DNA from: Acidobacteriota bacterium
Lineage (GTDB): Bacteria; Acidobacteriota; Terriglobia; Terriglobales; SCQP01
Length of the DNA: 64,000 bases
Assembly (NCBI GenBank): GCA_004299485.1
Contig: SCQP01000016.1
Span: forward strand, 124,001-188,000
Reading direction: 5' to 3'
The notes beneath the pieces were generated by a model that did no database searches, had not been told where the DNA came from, and worked only from the letters and a program-made list of their open reading frames with translations. This document shows, one piece after another, positions 45,628 to 54,133 of the stretch (its first letter is position 1; the number at the start of each line of letters is the position of its first letter). The position numbers and the translations under genes are program-made.

Positions 45628-46620
45628 ATGAGTACCAACTCCCGCTACACCATTGGCGTCGATCTCGGCGGCACTAACCTGCGCGTCGCTGCCGTCGATC
45701 CGGAGGGCGCCATCTGCGAGCGCATCAACCTCGACACCGAAGTCAAGGAGGGCCGCCTGCGCGTGGTCGCCGACATGTGCGACGCGGTGAAGGAAATCGA
45801 GCAGCGTCTGCCCGAGGCGCAGTTGGGCGGCATCGGCATCGGCGTGCCCGGCATCATCAACCTGGCCGATGGCACCGTGCGCCAGTCGCCCAATCTGCCC
45901 GGCTGGAGCGATTTTCCCGTGCGCGACGATATTGAGCAGCTTCTCGGCACCCAGGTCGTGCTGGAGAATGACGCCAACGCCGCCGCGCTGGGCGAGAGCT
46001 GGGTGGGGGCGGGCCGCAACGTGAATAGCCTCTGCATGATGACGCTGGGGACGGGCATCGGCGGAGGTCTGATTCTCGACGGCCGCATCTGGCACGGCCG
46101 CGAAGGCATGGCCGGCGAACTCGGCCACATGACCATCGACCCCAACGGCGCGCTCTGCGGCTGCGGCAATCTCGGCTGCGTCGAAGCCTACGCCTCCGCC
46201 AGCGCCATCAGCCGCATGGCTATGGCCGCGGTGCGCGTCGGCCGCTCGCCGGAACTGGCGCGCGACGCCGACGAACTGGGTGACTTGACCGCCGAAATCG
46301 TCTATATCAAGGCCAAGCAGGGCGATACCGTCGCCCGCGAAGTGTTCGAGATGGTCGGCCGCTCGCTGGGCGTGGCCATTGCCAACCTCATCAATATTTT
46401 CAATCTGCCGCTGTATGTCGTTGGCGGCGGCGTCGCCAACGGCTGGGACGCGTTCGCCCCCAGCCTCATGGCCGAAGTCCACAAACGCTCGCTGGTGGCG
46501 CGCTCCACCAATCCCACCATCGTGCCTAGCGCGCTGGGCGCCGATGCCGGCCTGGTCGGCGCCGCCCACCTGCCCCAGATCGCCGAGGAGGACGCGCATG
46601 CCCGCAAACGGCGGATTTGA
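45628..46620 (+). CDS. ROK-family glucokinase
   Basis: A 330-residue sugar kinase, most likely glucokinase. The ATP-binding DLGGTN is at residues 12-17; ENDANAAALGESWVGAGRNV carries catalytic Asp, MTLGTGIGGGLILDGRIWHG the second phosphate loop, and GELGHMTIDPNGALCGCGNL followed by GCVEAYAS the His/Cys zinc site. Repressor-type ROK proteins have an N-terminal HTH; it is absent here. The 3' end overlaps xseB by 23 bases. Confidence 0.92.
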   Translation: MSTNSRYTIGVDLGGTNLRVAAVDPEGAICERINLDTEVKEGRLRVVADMCDAVKEIEQRLPEAQLGGIGIGVPGIINLADGTVRQSPNLPGWSDFPVRDDIEQLLGTQVVLENDANAAALGESWVGAGRNVNSLCMMTLGTGIGGGLILDGRIWHGREGMAGELGHMTIDPNGALCGCGNLGCVEAYASASAISRMAMAAVRVGRSPELARDADELGDLTAEIVYIKAKQGDTVAREVFEMVGRSLGVAIANLINIFNLPLYVVGGGVANGWDAFAPSLMAEVHKRSLVARSTNPTIVPSALGADAGLVGAAHLPQIAEEDAHARKRRI

Positions 46621-46846
46621 ACACAGCCTGGGACGGCTGGAGGCCATCGTCAAGGAACTGGAGAGCGCCGAGCTGCCGCTGGAGCGCTCGGTGCAGCTCT
46701 TTGAGGAGGGCATGAAACTGGTCGAAGAGTGCCGCCAGCAGCTTGATGCAGCCGAAGGCAAGGTGGAAATGCTGGTGAAGCGCGCCGGCGAAGCCACCGC
46801 CGCGCCTTTTTCGCTGCACGACAATGGCAGCGCCGAGGAGAGCTAG
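46598..46846 (+). CDS. xseB: Exodeoxyribonuclease VII small subunit
   Basis: An 82-residue helical subunit that assembles on XseA, the nuclease for single-stranded DNA. FEHSLGRLEAIVKELESAEL, PLERSVQLFEEGMKLVEECR and QQLDAAEGKVEML are the family's defining helices. The ATG at 46598 is inside the ROK kinase 3' end. xseA itself is not in the window. The stop is five bases from the convergent diguanylate cyclase stop. Confidence 0.94.
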   Translation: MPANGGFEHSLGRLEAIVKELESAELPLERSVQLFEEGMKLVEECRQQLDAAEGKVEMLVKRAGEATAAPFSLHDNGSAEES

Positions 46847-46851
46847 CCCAC

Positions 46852-47928
46852 TCAGCTTGCGTGCCGCACGCCATGCCAGAGTGGCTGCTTGTGCCGTTTG
46901 GCCTCGTAGAGCGAGGCGTCGGCCGCACGCAGGACCTGTTCGGCGCTGCGTCCCTGATCGGGACAAACCGCCTGTCCCAGGCTGAGGTGCAGGTGCAGAT
47001 CCTGCTCGCATTCCGGAAGCCGGAAGCGGAACTGTTCGACGCTCTCACTCACCCGCTCAGCGACCAGGCGCAAGCCTTCCGCACCGGTATCGGGCAGAAT
47101 GAGCGCGAATTCATCACCGCCGAAGCGTGCGACCGTGTCCACTTCCCGCAGCCCCAGCGGTAAGAGCCGCGCGAACTGACGCAGCACGTCGTCCCCGGCC
47201 TGGTGTCCCCAGCGGTCATTGACGGCTTTGAAGTCATCCAGATCGAGCAGCAGCAAGCCGCTCGGGCTGGAGCGGCGCAGGCAGCGATGAACCTCCTGCT
47301 CCAGCGCGCGCTCGAAATATCCACGCGCGCGCAGCCCGGTCAGGTAATCGGTCGAAGCCAACTGCGTCAACTGCCGCATGGATTCAATCGCCGCCATCTG
47401 ATTTTCCGCCAGCAAGCTCAGGATCCATGTCAGCCGCGCTTCGGTCTCGTTGAAGTGCCGTTCGGCGATGCGAAACAATTGGAGTGATCCCGCCCAGCCA
47501 TGCTGCAAAAACAGGGGCACCGCGGCGGCTACCTTCGCCTGGAGCCGGTCCAGATACGCGTCCACTTCAACATTTCGGCCGCGTGTGACCAGAACCGGCT
47601 TGCCTACATGCCCGACCCAGGCGTTGAGCACGTTTTCCTCCGGCACCGTCCCCAGTTCAATGCCATGCCCCAGCCGCTCCCAAGCCTGGGGAGCCTGGGC
47701 CGGCGCAAAACAGATCAGTTGACGATCGGAATTCACGAGCGTCTGGGCGGTATCCAGCACCAGTTGCAGGGCCGTTGGCAACGTCAACTCCGTGCCCGAC
47801 AACAAAGCCAAACGCAATAGACTGGTCAGGGCGGCGCCATGCTGCGCAAACAGTTCTGGGCTGGGCTCGTTTTCGACCTCGACAATGGCATCAGCGGGGA
47901 TGGTCAGCTTGCCTGGTTGTACACGCAT
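46852..47928 (-). CDS. GAF-GGDEF diguanylate cyclase
   Basis: A cytoplasmic 358-residue signalling enzyme that makes cyclic di-GMP. ATG 47928 is chosen since an AAAGGCGAG lies just upstream and the frame further up is basic low-complexity. Residues about 35-175 fit a GAF-type sensor domain; ASTDYLTGLRARGYFERALE starts the catalytic domain, the active-site motif is FGGDEF (269-274), and REVD (261-264) is an intact product-inhibition I-site five residues before it. No membrane segment is present. It lies between a biosynthetic operon and the flagellar regulators, where cyclic di-GMP control of motility is plausible. Confidence 0.92.
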   Translation of the reverse strand: MRVQPGKLTIPADAIVEVENEPSPELFAQHGAALTSLLRLALLSGTELTLPTALQLVLDTAQTLVNSDRQLICFAPAQAPQAWERLGHGIELGTVPEENVLNAWVGHVGKPVLVTRGRNVEVDAYLDRLQAKVAAAVPLFLQHGWAGSLQLFRIAERHFNETEARLTWILSLLAENQMAAIESMRQLTQLASTDYLTGLRARGYFERALEQEVHRCLRRSSPSGLLLLDLDDFKAVNDRWGHQAGDDVLRQFARLLPLGLREVDTVARFGGDEFALILPDTGAEGLRLVAERVSESVEQFRFRLPECEQDLHLHLSLGQAVCPDQGRSAEQVLRAADASLYEAKRHKQPLWHGVRHAS

Positions 47929-48096
47929 CCACTCGCCTTTCACCCGGCTCTCACAGGGATGAGATGAGCAAGAACGCCGCCTTGTCGCCTCTTGCGCTTG
48001 GCGGCGATCCCCGCGCCGCGCCATCTTGAGCCTCAATCCGGCAGCACCCATCAAGGGGGATGTTTGCGTCCTGTTTTTGCGCTACGGTGAGCCATT

Positions 48097-49122
48097 ATGG
48101 TCATGCGTTCGCTCGCCCTCGCGCCTGCCCTGGCAACTCCGCTGCCGCTGCTGGGAGAAAGCCCAACCATTCTCGCCATTCGTCGCACGCTGGATCAGAT
48201 TGCGAGTACGAATCTGACTGTGCTGCTCCAGGGCGAGAGTGGGACGGGCAAGGAGGTCGTCGCCCGCCTGCTGGGATCCCATCCCGAACGGACCGCCTCG
48301 TTCGTCAAAATCAACTGCGCCGCGATCCCGGACGAACTGTGGGAGAGTGAGCTGTTTGGCTACGAGCCCGGAGCGTTCACCGGCGCCACGCGCCAGAAAT
48401 CGGGCAAATTCGAACTGGCCGAGGATGGCACGATCTTCCTCGATGAGATCGGCGAAATGCCGCTGCAATTGCAGGCCAAGCTGTTGCAGGTATTGCAGGA
48501 TGGTGAGTTCAGCCGGCTGGGCGGGCGGCGCTCGCTGAGCGTGAATGTGCGTGTGGTGGCGGCCACCAACGCGGATTTACACACGGCGGTCGCCGCAGGC
48601 GCATTCCGGCGCGATCTTTTTTACCGTCTCAACGTGATCGCCCTGGAGTTGCCGCCCTTGCGGCAACGGCTCGAGGATATTCCGCGGCTGACCGACCACT
48701 TCCTGGAAAAATACAGTGCCCAATATCAACGCGCCGTGCCGGTCATTCCGGCCACGTTGCGGAAGCGCTTGCTGCAATATTCCTGGCCGGGCAATGTGCG
48801 CGAGCTGGAAAACCTCATCAAGCGCTACGTCGTGCTCACCGATACGGATGCCCTTCTGGCCAGCCTCCTCGAACCGGCGCCGCCGCAGGCGGTTGCAACT
48901 CCGGCGCTCACTTCGTCGCTACCATCGCTGAGCCCGGCCCAACCCGTTTCCCTGCTCGCTATCGGCCGGCAAGCGGCGTGGCAAGCAGAGCGGGTCGCTA
49001 TCCTCAAAGCCCTCGCCGACACGCACTGGAACCGCCGCCTCGCCGCACGGCAACTGCAAATCAGCTACAAGAGCCTGCAGAACAAACTCCGGACGCTGCT
49101 GGCCGAAACTCCGGCTGCCTGA
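48097..49122 (+). CDS. Sigma-54-dependent activator without receiver domain
   Basis: An enhancer-binding AAA+ protein of 341 residues. Only 20 residues precede the central domain, so no receiver or sensory domain exists. Walker A GESGTGKE (46-53), the sigma-54-contacting GAFTGA (92-97), Walker B GTIFLDEIGE (111-120) and YSWPGNVRELENLIKRYV are all intact. After a Pro/Ser/Ala linker, residues about 300-340 form a Fis-type HTH (ILKALADTHWNRRLAARQLQ, then ISYKSLQNKL). It should bind DNA and activate constitutively unless restrained in trans. It resembles NtrC-like flagellar regulators; a second activator lacking HTH is 3.7 kb downstream. Confidence 0.9.
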   Translation: MVMRSLALAPALATPLPLLGESPTILAIRRTLDQIASTNLTVLLQGESGTGKEVVARLLGSHPERTASFVKINCAAIPDELWESELFGYEPGAFTGATRQKSGKFELAEDGTIFLDEIGEMPLQLQAKLLQVLQDGEFSRLGGRRSLSVNVRVVAATNADLHTAVAAGAFRRDLFYRLNVIALELPPLRQRLEDIPRLTDHFLEKYSAQYQRAVPVIPATLRKRLLQYSWPGNVRELENLIKRYVVLTDTDALLASLLEPAPPQAVATPALTSSLPSLSPAQPVSLLAIGRQAAWQAERVAILKALADTHWNRRLAARQLQISYKSLQNKLRTLLAETPAA

Positions 49123-49128
49123 CCCGGA

Positions 49129-49605
49129 CTAAGTCAGCACCCGCGCCACGATCTGATCGGGCGGCAGCGCCGCGTCTACGATGACCGCGTTCGCCGCACT
49201 GGGCGGCTCCAAATCGGCAAGCTGGCTGGCCAGCATCTTGGCCTTCATGTAATGTCCCTGCCGCTGCTCCAACCGCTGGTGCAAAAGCGCCGGGTCGCTC
49301 TGGAGATAAATCCAGCGCACGGGCAGGCCGTGATCGAGCGTGTCGCGATAGCGCTGCTTCAGCGCCGAGCAGGCGACCACGAGATCGGAGCCTGTTGCGG
49401 CGGCCTCTTCCAGCTTTTTGCGGATCGCGGTGAGCCAGGGCGCGCGATCGGCATCGTTGAGGGGAATACCGTGCGCCATTTTCTCGATGTTGGCGGGCGG
49501 ATGCAGCGTGTCGCCTTCCAGGAACGCACATCCCAGCGCCTGGGCCAGCGCGCGGCCCACCGTGGTTTTGCCTGCTCCCGCCACACCCATGACCAAGTAC
49601 AACAC
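49129..49605 (-). CDS. gntK: Gluconokinase
   Basis: A 158-residue thermoresistant-type gluconokinase that makes 6-phosphogluconate for the pentose phosphate or Entner-Doudoroff route. The P-loop VMGVAGAGKTTVGRALA is at residues 5-21; FLEGDTLHPPANIEKMAHGI followed by PLNDADRAPWL and CSALKQRYRDTL are diagnostic, with HYMKAKMLASQLADLEPP near the end. Convergent with the activator gene (six-base gap) and 18 bases from the FkbM stop. No gluconate transporter is adjacent. Confidence 0.94.
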   Translation of the reverse strand: MLYLVMGVAGAGKTTVGRALAQALGCAFLEGDTLHPPANIEKMAHGIPLNDADRAPWLTAIRKKLEEAAATGSDLVVACSALKQRYRDTLDHGLPVRWIYLQSDPALLHQRLEQRQGHYMKAKMLASQLADLEPPSAANAVIVDAALPPDQIVARVLT

Positions 49606-49623
49606 CGTACCCAGAATAACGTT

Positions 49624-50424
49624 TTAGTGGGCGGGCCGGATCCTCTGGCACAGCGGATCGGCGGCATGCACCGCGACCAGGTTCGGCCCCATGGCAAACA
49701 CGCTGTAGCCGGCGGCTTCCAGCCAGGGCTGCAGCTTTTCTTTTTCGCCTTTCAGCGCCTCCACCACCAGCGCCGGACGGCAGCGCGCAATCGTCGCCCG
49801 GGCGCCCTCGAGCACCTCCATCTCCATGGCTTCGACATCGATCTTGAGCAGATCCACGCGCCCCAGCCCCAGCGAGTCGACACTGACGCATTCCACTTCA
49901 GCGGTCGCGCCGGAAGAGTAATCGATCGGCTGGCCGATATTCTCGTTGTCCGCCGCGCACCGCATTTCCAGGCTGCCGAAGCTGCCCGGCTGGTTGTAGT
50001 CGGGCACGGGCACGCGCAGGCTGCCGCAGGCGCTGCCCACCGCAGCATGCCGCGCCCAGGCGTTGGCGCAGTTGTTCAGGGCAATATTGCCGGCCAGTGC
50101 GTAGAACAGCCGCTCCTGCGGCTCAAAGGCGACCACCGTGCCCCAGCCCGTCATCGCCCGCGCCCACTCCACCGTATGCACGCCAATGTTGGCGCCGCAG
50201 TCGAGCGCGACCACCCCGGCGCCGCGAAGCTGCTGGCTCATCTCCAGTAGCCCCACTTCGGCGTTCACTTCCGTCGGATCGCAGGCGCAACTATCCATGA
50301 GATGGAACCCGATGCCGATGGTGGTATCGGGCGCCAGCCGGTGGTAGTCGAAGCGGTTGAGGATGAAGGTGCCCTGATCAGTGGCGCCCAAGACGAAAGC
50401 AGCCTTACGCGGTGCGGTTTTCAT
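49624..50424 (-). CDS. FkbM-family methyltransferase
   Basis: A 266-residue SAM-dependent methyltransferase of the FkbM type, which O-methylates sugars or polyketides. GVVALDCGANIGVHTVEWAR is SAM motif I, VVAFEPQERLFYALAGNIAL motif II, and VDLLKIDVEAMEMEVLEGAR the conserved Asp block. A 70-residue N-terminal extension precedes the fold. ATG 50424 overlaps the glycosyltransferase stop (ATGA), so it is likely that the two modify the same glycan. They flank the flagellar cluster; flagellin glycosylation is one attractive use, unproved. Confidence 0.88.
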   Translation of the reverse strand: MKTAPRKAAFVLGATDQGTFILNRFDYHRLAPDTTIGIGFHLMDSCACDPTEVNAEVGLLEMSQQLRGAGVVALDCGANIGVHTVEWARAMTGWGTVVAFEPQERLFYALAGNIALNNCANAWARHAAVGSACGSLRVPVPDYNQPGSFGSLEMRCAADNENIGQPIDYSSGATAEVECVSVDSLGLGRVDLLKIDVEAMEMEVLEGARATIARCRPALVVEALKGEKEKLQPWLEAAGYSVFAMGPNLVAVHAADPLCQRIRPAH

Positions 50425-52574
50425 AACAAGGCTTCCAGGCTTTGCCGGTACTGCGCGGTAATGTGTTCCCAGCCGTAGCGGGCGTGCAGGTGCGCGGAGC
50501 CAATGCCGCCGCGCCGGGCGCGCTCGGCGGCGCTGGCGCTGGCGGCGGCTTGCAGGGCCGCGGCAAGGCTGTCCACGTCCGGCTCGAACCAGGTGAACGG
50601 GCCGGTCATGGCCTGCGGCGGCTGCAGCGCGCGCGGAACCTCCTGCTCGCGGGCGGTCACCCACCAGCCGGCCTCCCGCGGACAAAACTCGGGCGCCGGC
50701 CCGGCGGCGGTCGCAATCACCGGCTTGCCGCAGGCCAGTGCTTCCGCCAGCGGCATGCCGAAGCCTTCGCCACGATACGGCAGCACGGTCACATCGCAAC
50801 CGCGATAGAGCGCCGCCAGCTCGGCCTCGCTGCACGTGTCCTCGCGATAGAGGATCGGCGCCGCCTTGGCATCGCGGCTGGCTACGGCAATCTCCTCCGC
50901 GAGACTGAGATGGCGGTAAAACGTCTGCGCGCCCATGGCTTTAATGACGAGCGTGACCTCATCGCGGGCGGAGAAGGCCTGGCGCCAGGCCGCCAGCAGC
51001 ACATCCATCCCTTTGCGTGCAATCGCTCCGCCAACAAATAGAAAACTCATGCCACGGACTTCTGCAGGCCGTGCGGTTGCGCCTTCCGGGCGAAACAGCT
51101 CCCGGTGGATGCCGTTGGCGATGACCTCAACCCGGCTGGCCTCGACGCCCGCCCGCGCCAACACCTCACCTACGAATTGCGACGGCACCCAAATGCGGTC
51201 CATGCGGTTCATCGGCTCGACCCAGCTCCGCGGAATGGCGCCGAACTCCCAGGGCAGAATCACCGCCAGCTTGCCGCGCCCGGGCGGCGTGAACTCGGGC
51301 GGCCAGCCATGGCGGATGGTAACGTCCAGCCGCCGCGGCAGCCGCCGCAACCCCTGCGCCCAACCCGCGGGCGCCGGGAAGGCGCCTTGCCGCTCCTCGG
51401 CCGGGAGTGTGGGCTCGAGCGCCACGTCCAAGGCAGCATCGGCGAGCAGAGCCCCTCCCAAATAGCGATTGATGCGGGCCGAGCTCGCCACCATGAGGAA
51501 TGGCCCTTGCAGCACCACACCGGCACGCTCGCCGGCACGGCGTGCGCATTGCACCGGCGGATGTACCGCGGCCAAACGTTCCTCGGCCGCGCGGCGCTGC
51601 TCCTCCGGCATCGTCCATATGCGCAGCGCGCGGGCCGCCGTCTCCCAGCGCTGATGCAGCAGCCACCAGGTGAATACCGCGGTTTGATAGCGGGGTTCCG
51701 CGCGCCCCAGATGCAGCAGCAGCATATCCAGACCGGGCAAGGACGACCGCGGCGCCCGCTGCCCCAGCAGCCCAATCACGGAGGGCTCATACGCGGGCCG
51801 CGCCAGCACCCCGGTCAGATAATGACGGATAGCGACCGCCTGGTTGCCGCTGCGCTCGGCGATTTGTGCCATCACGTGGTGTGCGCGATAGCCTGCCTCG
51901 CCGCCGCTGCCCACGTACACCGCCCCGGGGTTCGCGACCTCCCGGGTCGCCCGTCGCAGCGCGGCCAGCGCCCCGAGGGGATCGCCTTCCGCCAGCAATA
52001 ATTTCGCCGCCAGATAGTCCAGTTCGCGATACTCCGGATGGGCCTGCCGCGCCTGCTCGACCAGCTTCAGGGCTTCCGCCCGCGCACCTTGTCGCGCGAG
52101 CATGGCCACCAGATTCCGCAAACCAAGGGCTGGCCATATTGCGTGCAGCCCCGGCGCTTGTGTGAGCTGCGCCATGGCCGCGACGCCGCTGCCGGTCTGC
52201 GCCATCTCCTGCCACAGCGCCGTCCGCAGCCGCTGCCAGGGCTGGCTGCCGCCCTCGCTTGCCGGCTCGGGCGCGGCGGTAGTGGCGGCAATGCGGATGC
52301 GCAGATCGATCCGCTCGTCACCGGCTTCGCCGGGCGGCAGCGGAGGTCCTAAGCCCCGCGGCTCCAGCGCAAGCAGCTCCCACTCCCCGCCGGCGGCATA
52401 GTGCACCGGAACAAAGGTGGTGCGCCCGGGCGTCGCCGCCGCGGCGTGCAGTTGCGCCGGCGTTCCCGCGAGCAGCCGCTCGCCGGGGTGCAGAACGGAC
52501 GCCGCGGCGGGCACGCTGGCGCCATGGCGGGTGCGGACGCCGTAACCGGCGAGCGCGATGCTGGTCAGGGACAC
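50421..52574 (-). CDS. Large glycosyltransferase (GT4-like C-terminus) with helical-repeat N-terminus
   Basis: A 717-residue protein. Residues 1-120 have no clear match; about 140-330 are helical and TPR-like (ARQGARAEALKLVEQARQAH, YLAAKLLLAEGDPLGALAAL); and from about 370 onward lies a glycosyltransferase of the GT4 type, with MDRIWVPSQFVGEVLARAGV, VIANGIHRELFRPEG, FVGGAIARKGMDVLLAAW and the E-x7-E nucleotide-sugar motif in GEGFGMPLAEALACGKPVIA. Fusions of TPR-like repeats and glycosyltransferases are known for protein-glycosylating enzymes. It is coupled to the FkbM methyltransferase and divergent from the flagellar operon. Confidence 0.85.
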   Translation of the reverse strand: MSLTSIALAGYGVRTRHGASVPAAASVLHPGERLLAGTPAQLHAAAATPGRTTFVPVHYAAGGEWELLALEPRGLGPPLPPGEAGDERIDLRIRIAATTAAPEPASEGGSQPWQRLRTALWQEMAQTGSGVAAMAQLTQAPGLHAIWPALGLRNLVAMLARQGARAEALKLVEQARQAHPEYRELDYLAAKLLLAEGDPLGALAALRRATREVANPGAVYVGSGGEAGYRAHHVMAQIAERSGNQAVAIRHYLTGVLARPAYEPSVIGLLGQRAPRSSLPGLDMLLLHLGRAEPRYQTAVFTWWLLHQRWETAARALRIWTMPEEQRRAAEERLAAVHPPVQCARRAGERAGVVLQGPFLMVASSARINRYLGGALLADAALDVALEPTLPAEERQGAFPAPAGWAQGLRRLPRRLDVTIRHGWPPEFTPPGRGKLAVILPWEFGAIPRSWVEPMNRMDRIWVPSQFVGEVLARAGVEASRVEVIANGIHRELFRPEGATARPAEVRGMSFLFVGGAIARKGMDVLLAAWRQAFSARDEVTLVIKAMGAQTFYRHLSLAEEIAVASRDAKAAPILYREDTCSEAELAALYRGCDVTVLPYRGEGFGMPLAEALACGKPVIATAAGPAPEFCPREAGWWVTAREQEVPRALQPPQAMTGPFTWFEPDVDSLAAALQAAASASAAERARRGGIGSAHLHARYGWEHITAQYRQSLEALL

Positions 52575-52789
52575 GTCAATTGACTCCTCAATGACTCACA
52601 TCACAATCAGCACGCCGAGGGCCAGCCCGCGGCCCCGGCGGGCGCGGCCCCCGGCGTGCAGCGGGTGAAGCGGAGCGCCCGGAAATCACTGAAAACGGTG
52701 GCCGGACCAAGAAAAAATTAATGTTGGCCTAATCAAATTCTAAGAATCCCTCCGTAGTATCTGGATACTGCTACTCAGGAGAAGCCACT
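52575..52789. promoter_or_regulatory. Divergent control region of the flagellar operon
   Basis: The first half (about 52614-52692) is GC-rich with nested palindromic stretches like those of the composite repeat. The second half is strikingly AT-rich: ATTCT-A-AGAAT at 52737-52747 and AGTATC-TG-GATACT at 52756-52769 are inverted repeats, and AGGAG (52777-52781) precedes the TTG start at 52790. A clear sigma-54 (-24/-12) or sigma-28 box was not found here; TTGGCC at 52725 lacks the matching GC. Confidence 0.5.
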
Positions 52790-54133
52790 TTGACTCACAC
52801 GCCACAATCCGTCTCCGCTGTCCCGCCGCCCGTCGTGCTGGTGGCCAGCGGCGATGCCGCCTTCCGCAAACAGGTCCTCGATGCCTTGCTGGCGGCCCGC
52901 CAGCCGGGCCTGGAAGCCCTGGGCGGCGCCGATGCCCTGTTGAAACTGGAGGCCACGCCCTGCGCCGGCCTGGTCCTGGACCGGCAACTGCCCGATCTCG
53001 ACGCCGGTGAGCTACGGGACATGGTCACGGCGCAGTATCCGCAAATGCCGGTCGAGGTCGTGGATTCGGCGACGTTTCCGGCCGAGGGCGTGCCCGCCTG
53101 CCTGGACAAGCTCCAGGCCGGAGCGGTTCCGCAACGGTCCGCTGCTCCGGCGCGGCTGACCGCGGTGGCCGCGGCGCCGCGCAGCCTTCCGCTGGAGCCA
53201 CGGCTGGGCGCAGCCGTCGAGCTGCTGCCGCAAATGATCGGCCGCAGCCTCCATCTGCGCGATGTCAGCGCGCTGGTGCGCATGGTGGCGCCGCGCCGCA
53301 CGCCGGTACTGTTGCTGGGGGAGACCGGTACCGGTAAGGAGATGATCGCCGAAGCGGTGCATGCCGCCAGTCCGCGCGCGCAGCGGCCGTTCGTGGTCGT
53401 CAATTGCGCCGCGATTCCCGAGGCTCTGCTGGAATCCGAGCTGTTCGGCTTCGTGCGCGGCGCCTTTACCGGGGCGGTGCAATCCCGCGCCGGCCGCATC
53501 CTGAACGCCCACACCGGCACGCTCTTTCTCGATGAAATCGGTGACCTGCCGCTGGCGCTGCAAGCCAAGCTGCTGCGCTTCCTGCAGCAGGGCGAGCTGC
53601 AGCGGCTGGGCTGCAACGACCCCCAGCACGTGGATGTGCGCGTGCTGGCCGCCACCAATGCCGATCTGGCCGCCAAGGTGGCGGCGGGTGAGTTCCGCCG
53701 CGATCTCTATTACCGCCTGGCGGTGTTCCCCATCGAACTGCAGCCGCTGCGCGAGCGTCCGGAAGACATCGTGCCGCTGGCGCGGCATTTTCTGCGGCAA
53801 TGGCAGACGGAAACGGGCGAGACCGGTCTCTGCTTCGCCGCCGAGACGCTCGATCTGCTGGAACAATATCCCTGGCCGGGCAACGTGCGCGAACTGCAGC
53901 ACGCGCTCGAACGGGCCTCGATTCTGGCCTCGGGTCAGGAAGAGCTGCTGCCGCGTCATTTTCCCGCCGCCCAAGCCTGGCAGACCGCCCCTCGTCCGCG
54001 CACCGGCGACGTGAGGGGAGCCGACCAGCGGGAGGCGTGGGGCGCAGCCCCGGGCGAAGGCGGCGTGAGCCGCATTGGTCCTCGCCGTGCTGAGGCGTGG
54101 ACGGAGGCAACCGGAACTCATGCTTTCGTTTGA
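52790..54133 (+). CDS. Sigma-54-dependent flagellar response regulator lacking a DNA-binding domain
   Basis: A 447-residue regulator. Residues 15-90 form a divergent receiver with phosphoacceptor Asp64 (LVLDRQLPDLD); the AAA+ domain has GETGTGKE (177-184), GAFTGA (224-229), Walker B LFLDEIGDLP and YPWPGNVRELQHALERASIL. After about residue 400 the sequence is low-complexity (DVRGADQREAWGAAPGEGGV), partly read from a GC-rich hairpin repeat, and shows no Fis-type HTH. FlgR of Helicobacter/Campylobacter likewise lacks an HTH. The start is TTG with AGGAG 8 bases before it; the next ATG is far inside. The 3' end overlaps flgB by 14 bases. Confidence 0.9.
   Translation: MTHTPQSVSAVPPPVVLVASGDAAFRKQVLDALLAARQPGLEALGGADALLKLEATPCAGLVLDRQLPDLDAGELRDMVTAQYPQMPVEVVDSATFPAEGVPACLDKLQAGAVPQRSAAPARLTAVAAAPRSLPLEPRLGAAVELLPQMIGRSLHLRDVSALVRMVAPRRTPVLLLGETGTGKEMIAEAVHAASPRAQRPFVVVNCAAIPEALLESELFGFVRGAFTGAVQSRAGRILNAHTGTLFLDEIGDLPLALQAKLLRFLQQGELQRLGCNDPQHVDVRVLAATNADLAAKVAAGEFRRDLYYRLAVFPIELQPLRERPEDIVPLARHFLRQWQTETGETGLCFAAETLDLLEQYPWPGNVRELQHALERASILASGQEELLPRHFPAAQAWQTAPRPRTGDVRGADQREAWGAAPGEGGVSRIGPRRAEAWTEATGTHAFV

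Noticed and set aside
44983-46824. Minus-strand ORF of 613 aa
   Set aside because: Antisense to mutM, the ROK kinase and xseB, each of which has clear family motifs.
52720-52745. Sigma-54 promoter upstream of the flagellar regulator
   Set aside because: TTGGCCTAATCAAATTC has the -24 GG but AATT where the -12 TTGC should be.
54015-54120. Separate small gene between the flagellar regulator and flgB
   Set aside because: The stretch is the low-complexity end of the regulator frame and contains a hairpin repeat; no independent start or domain.
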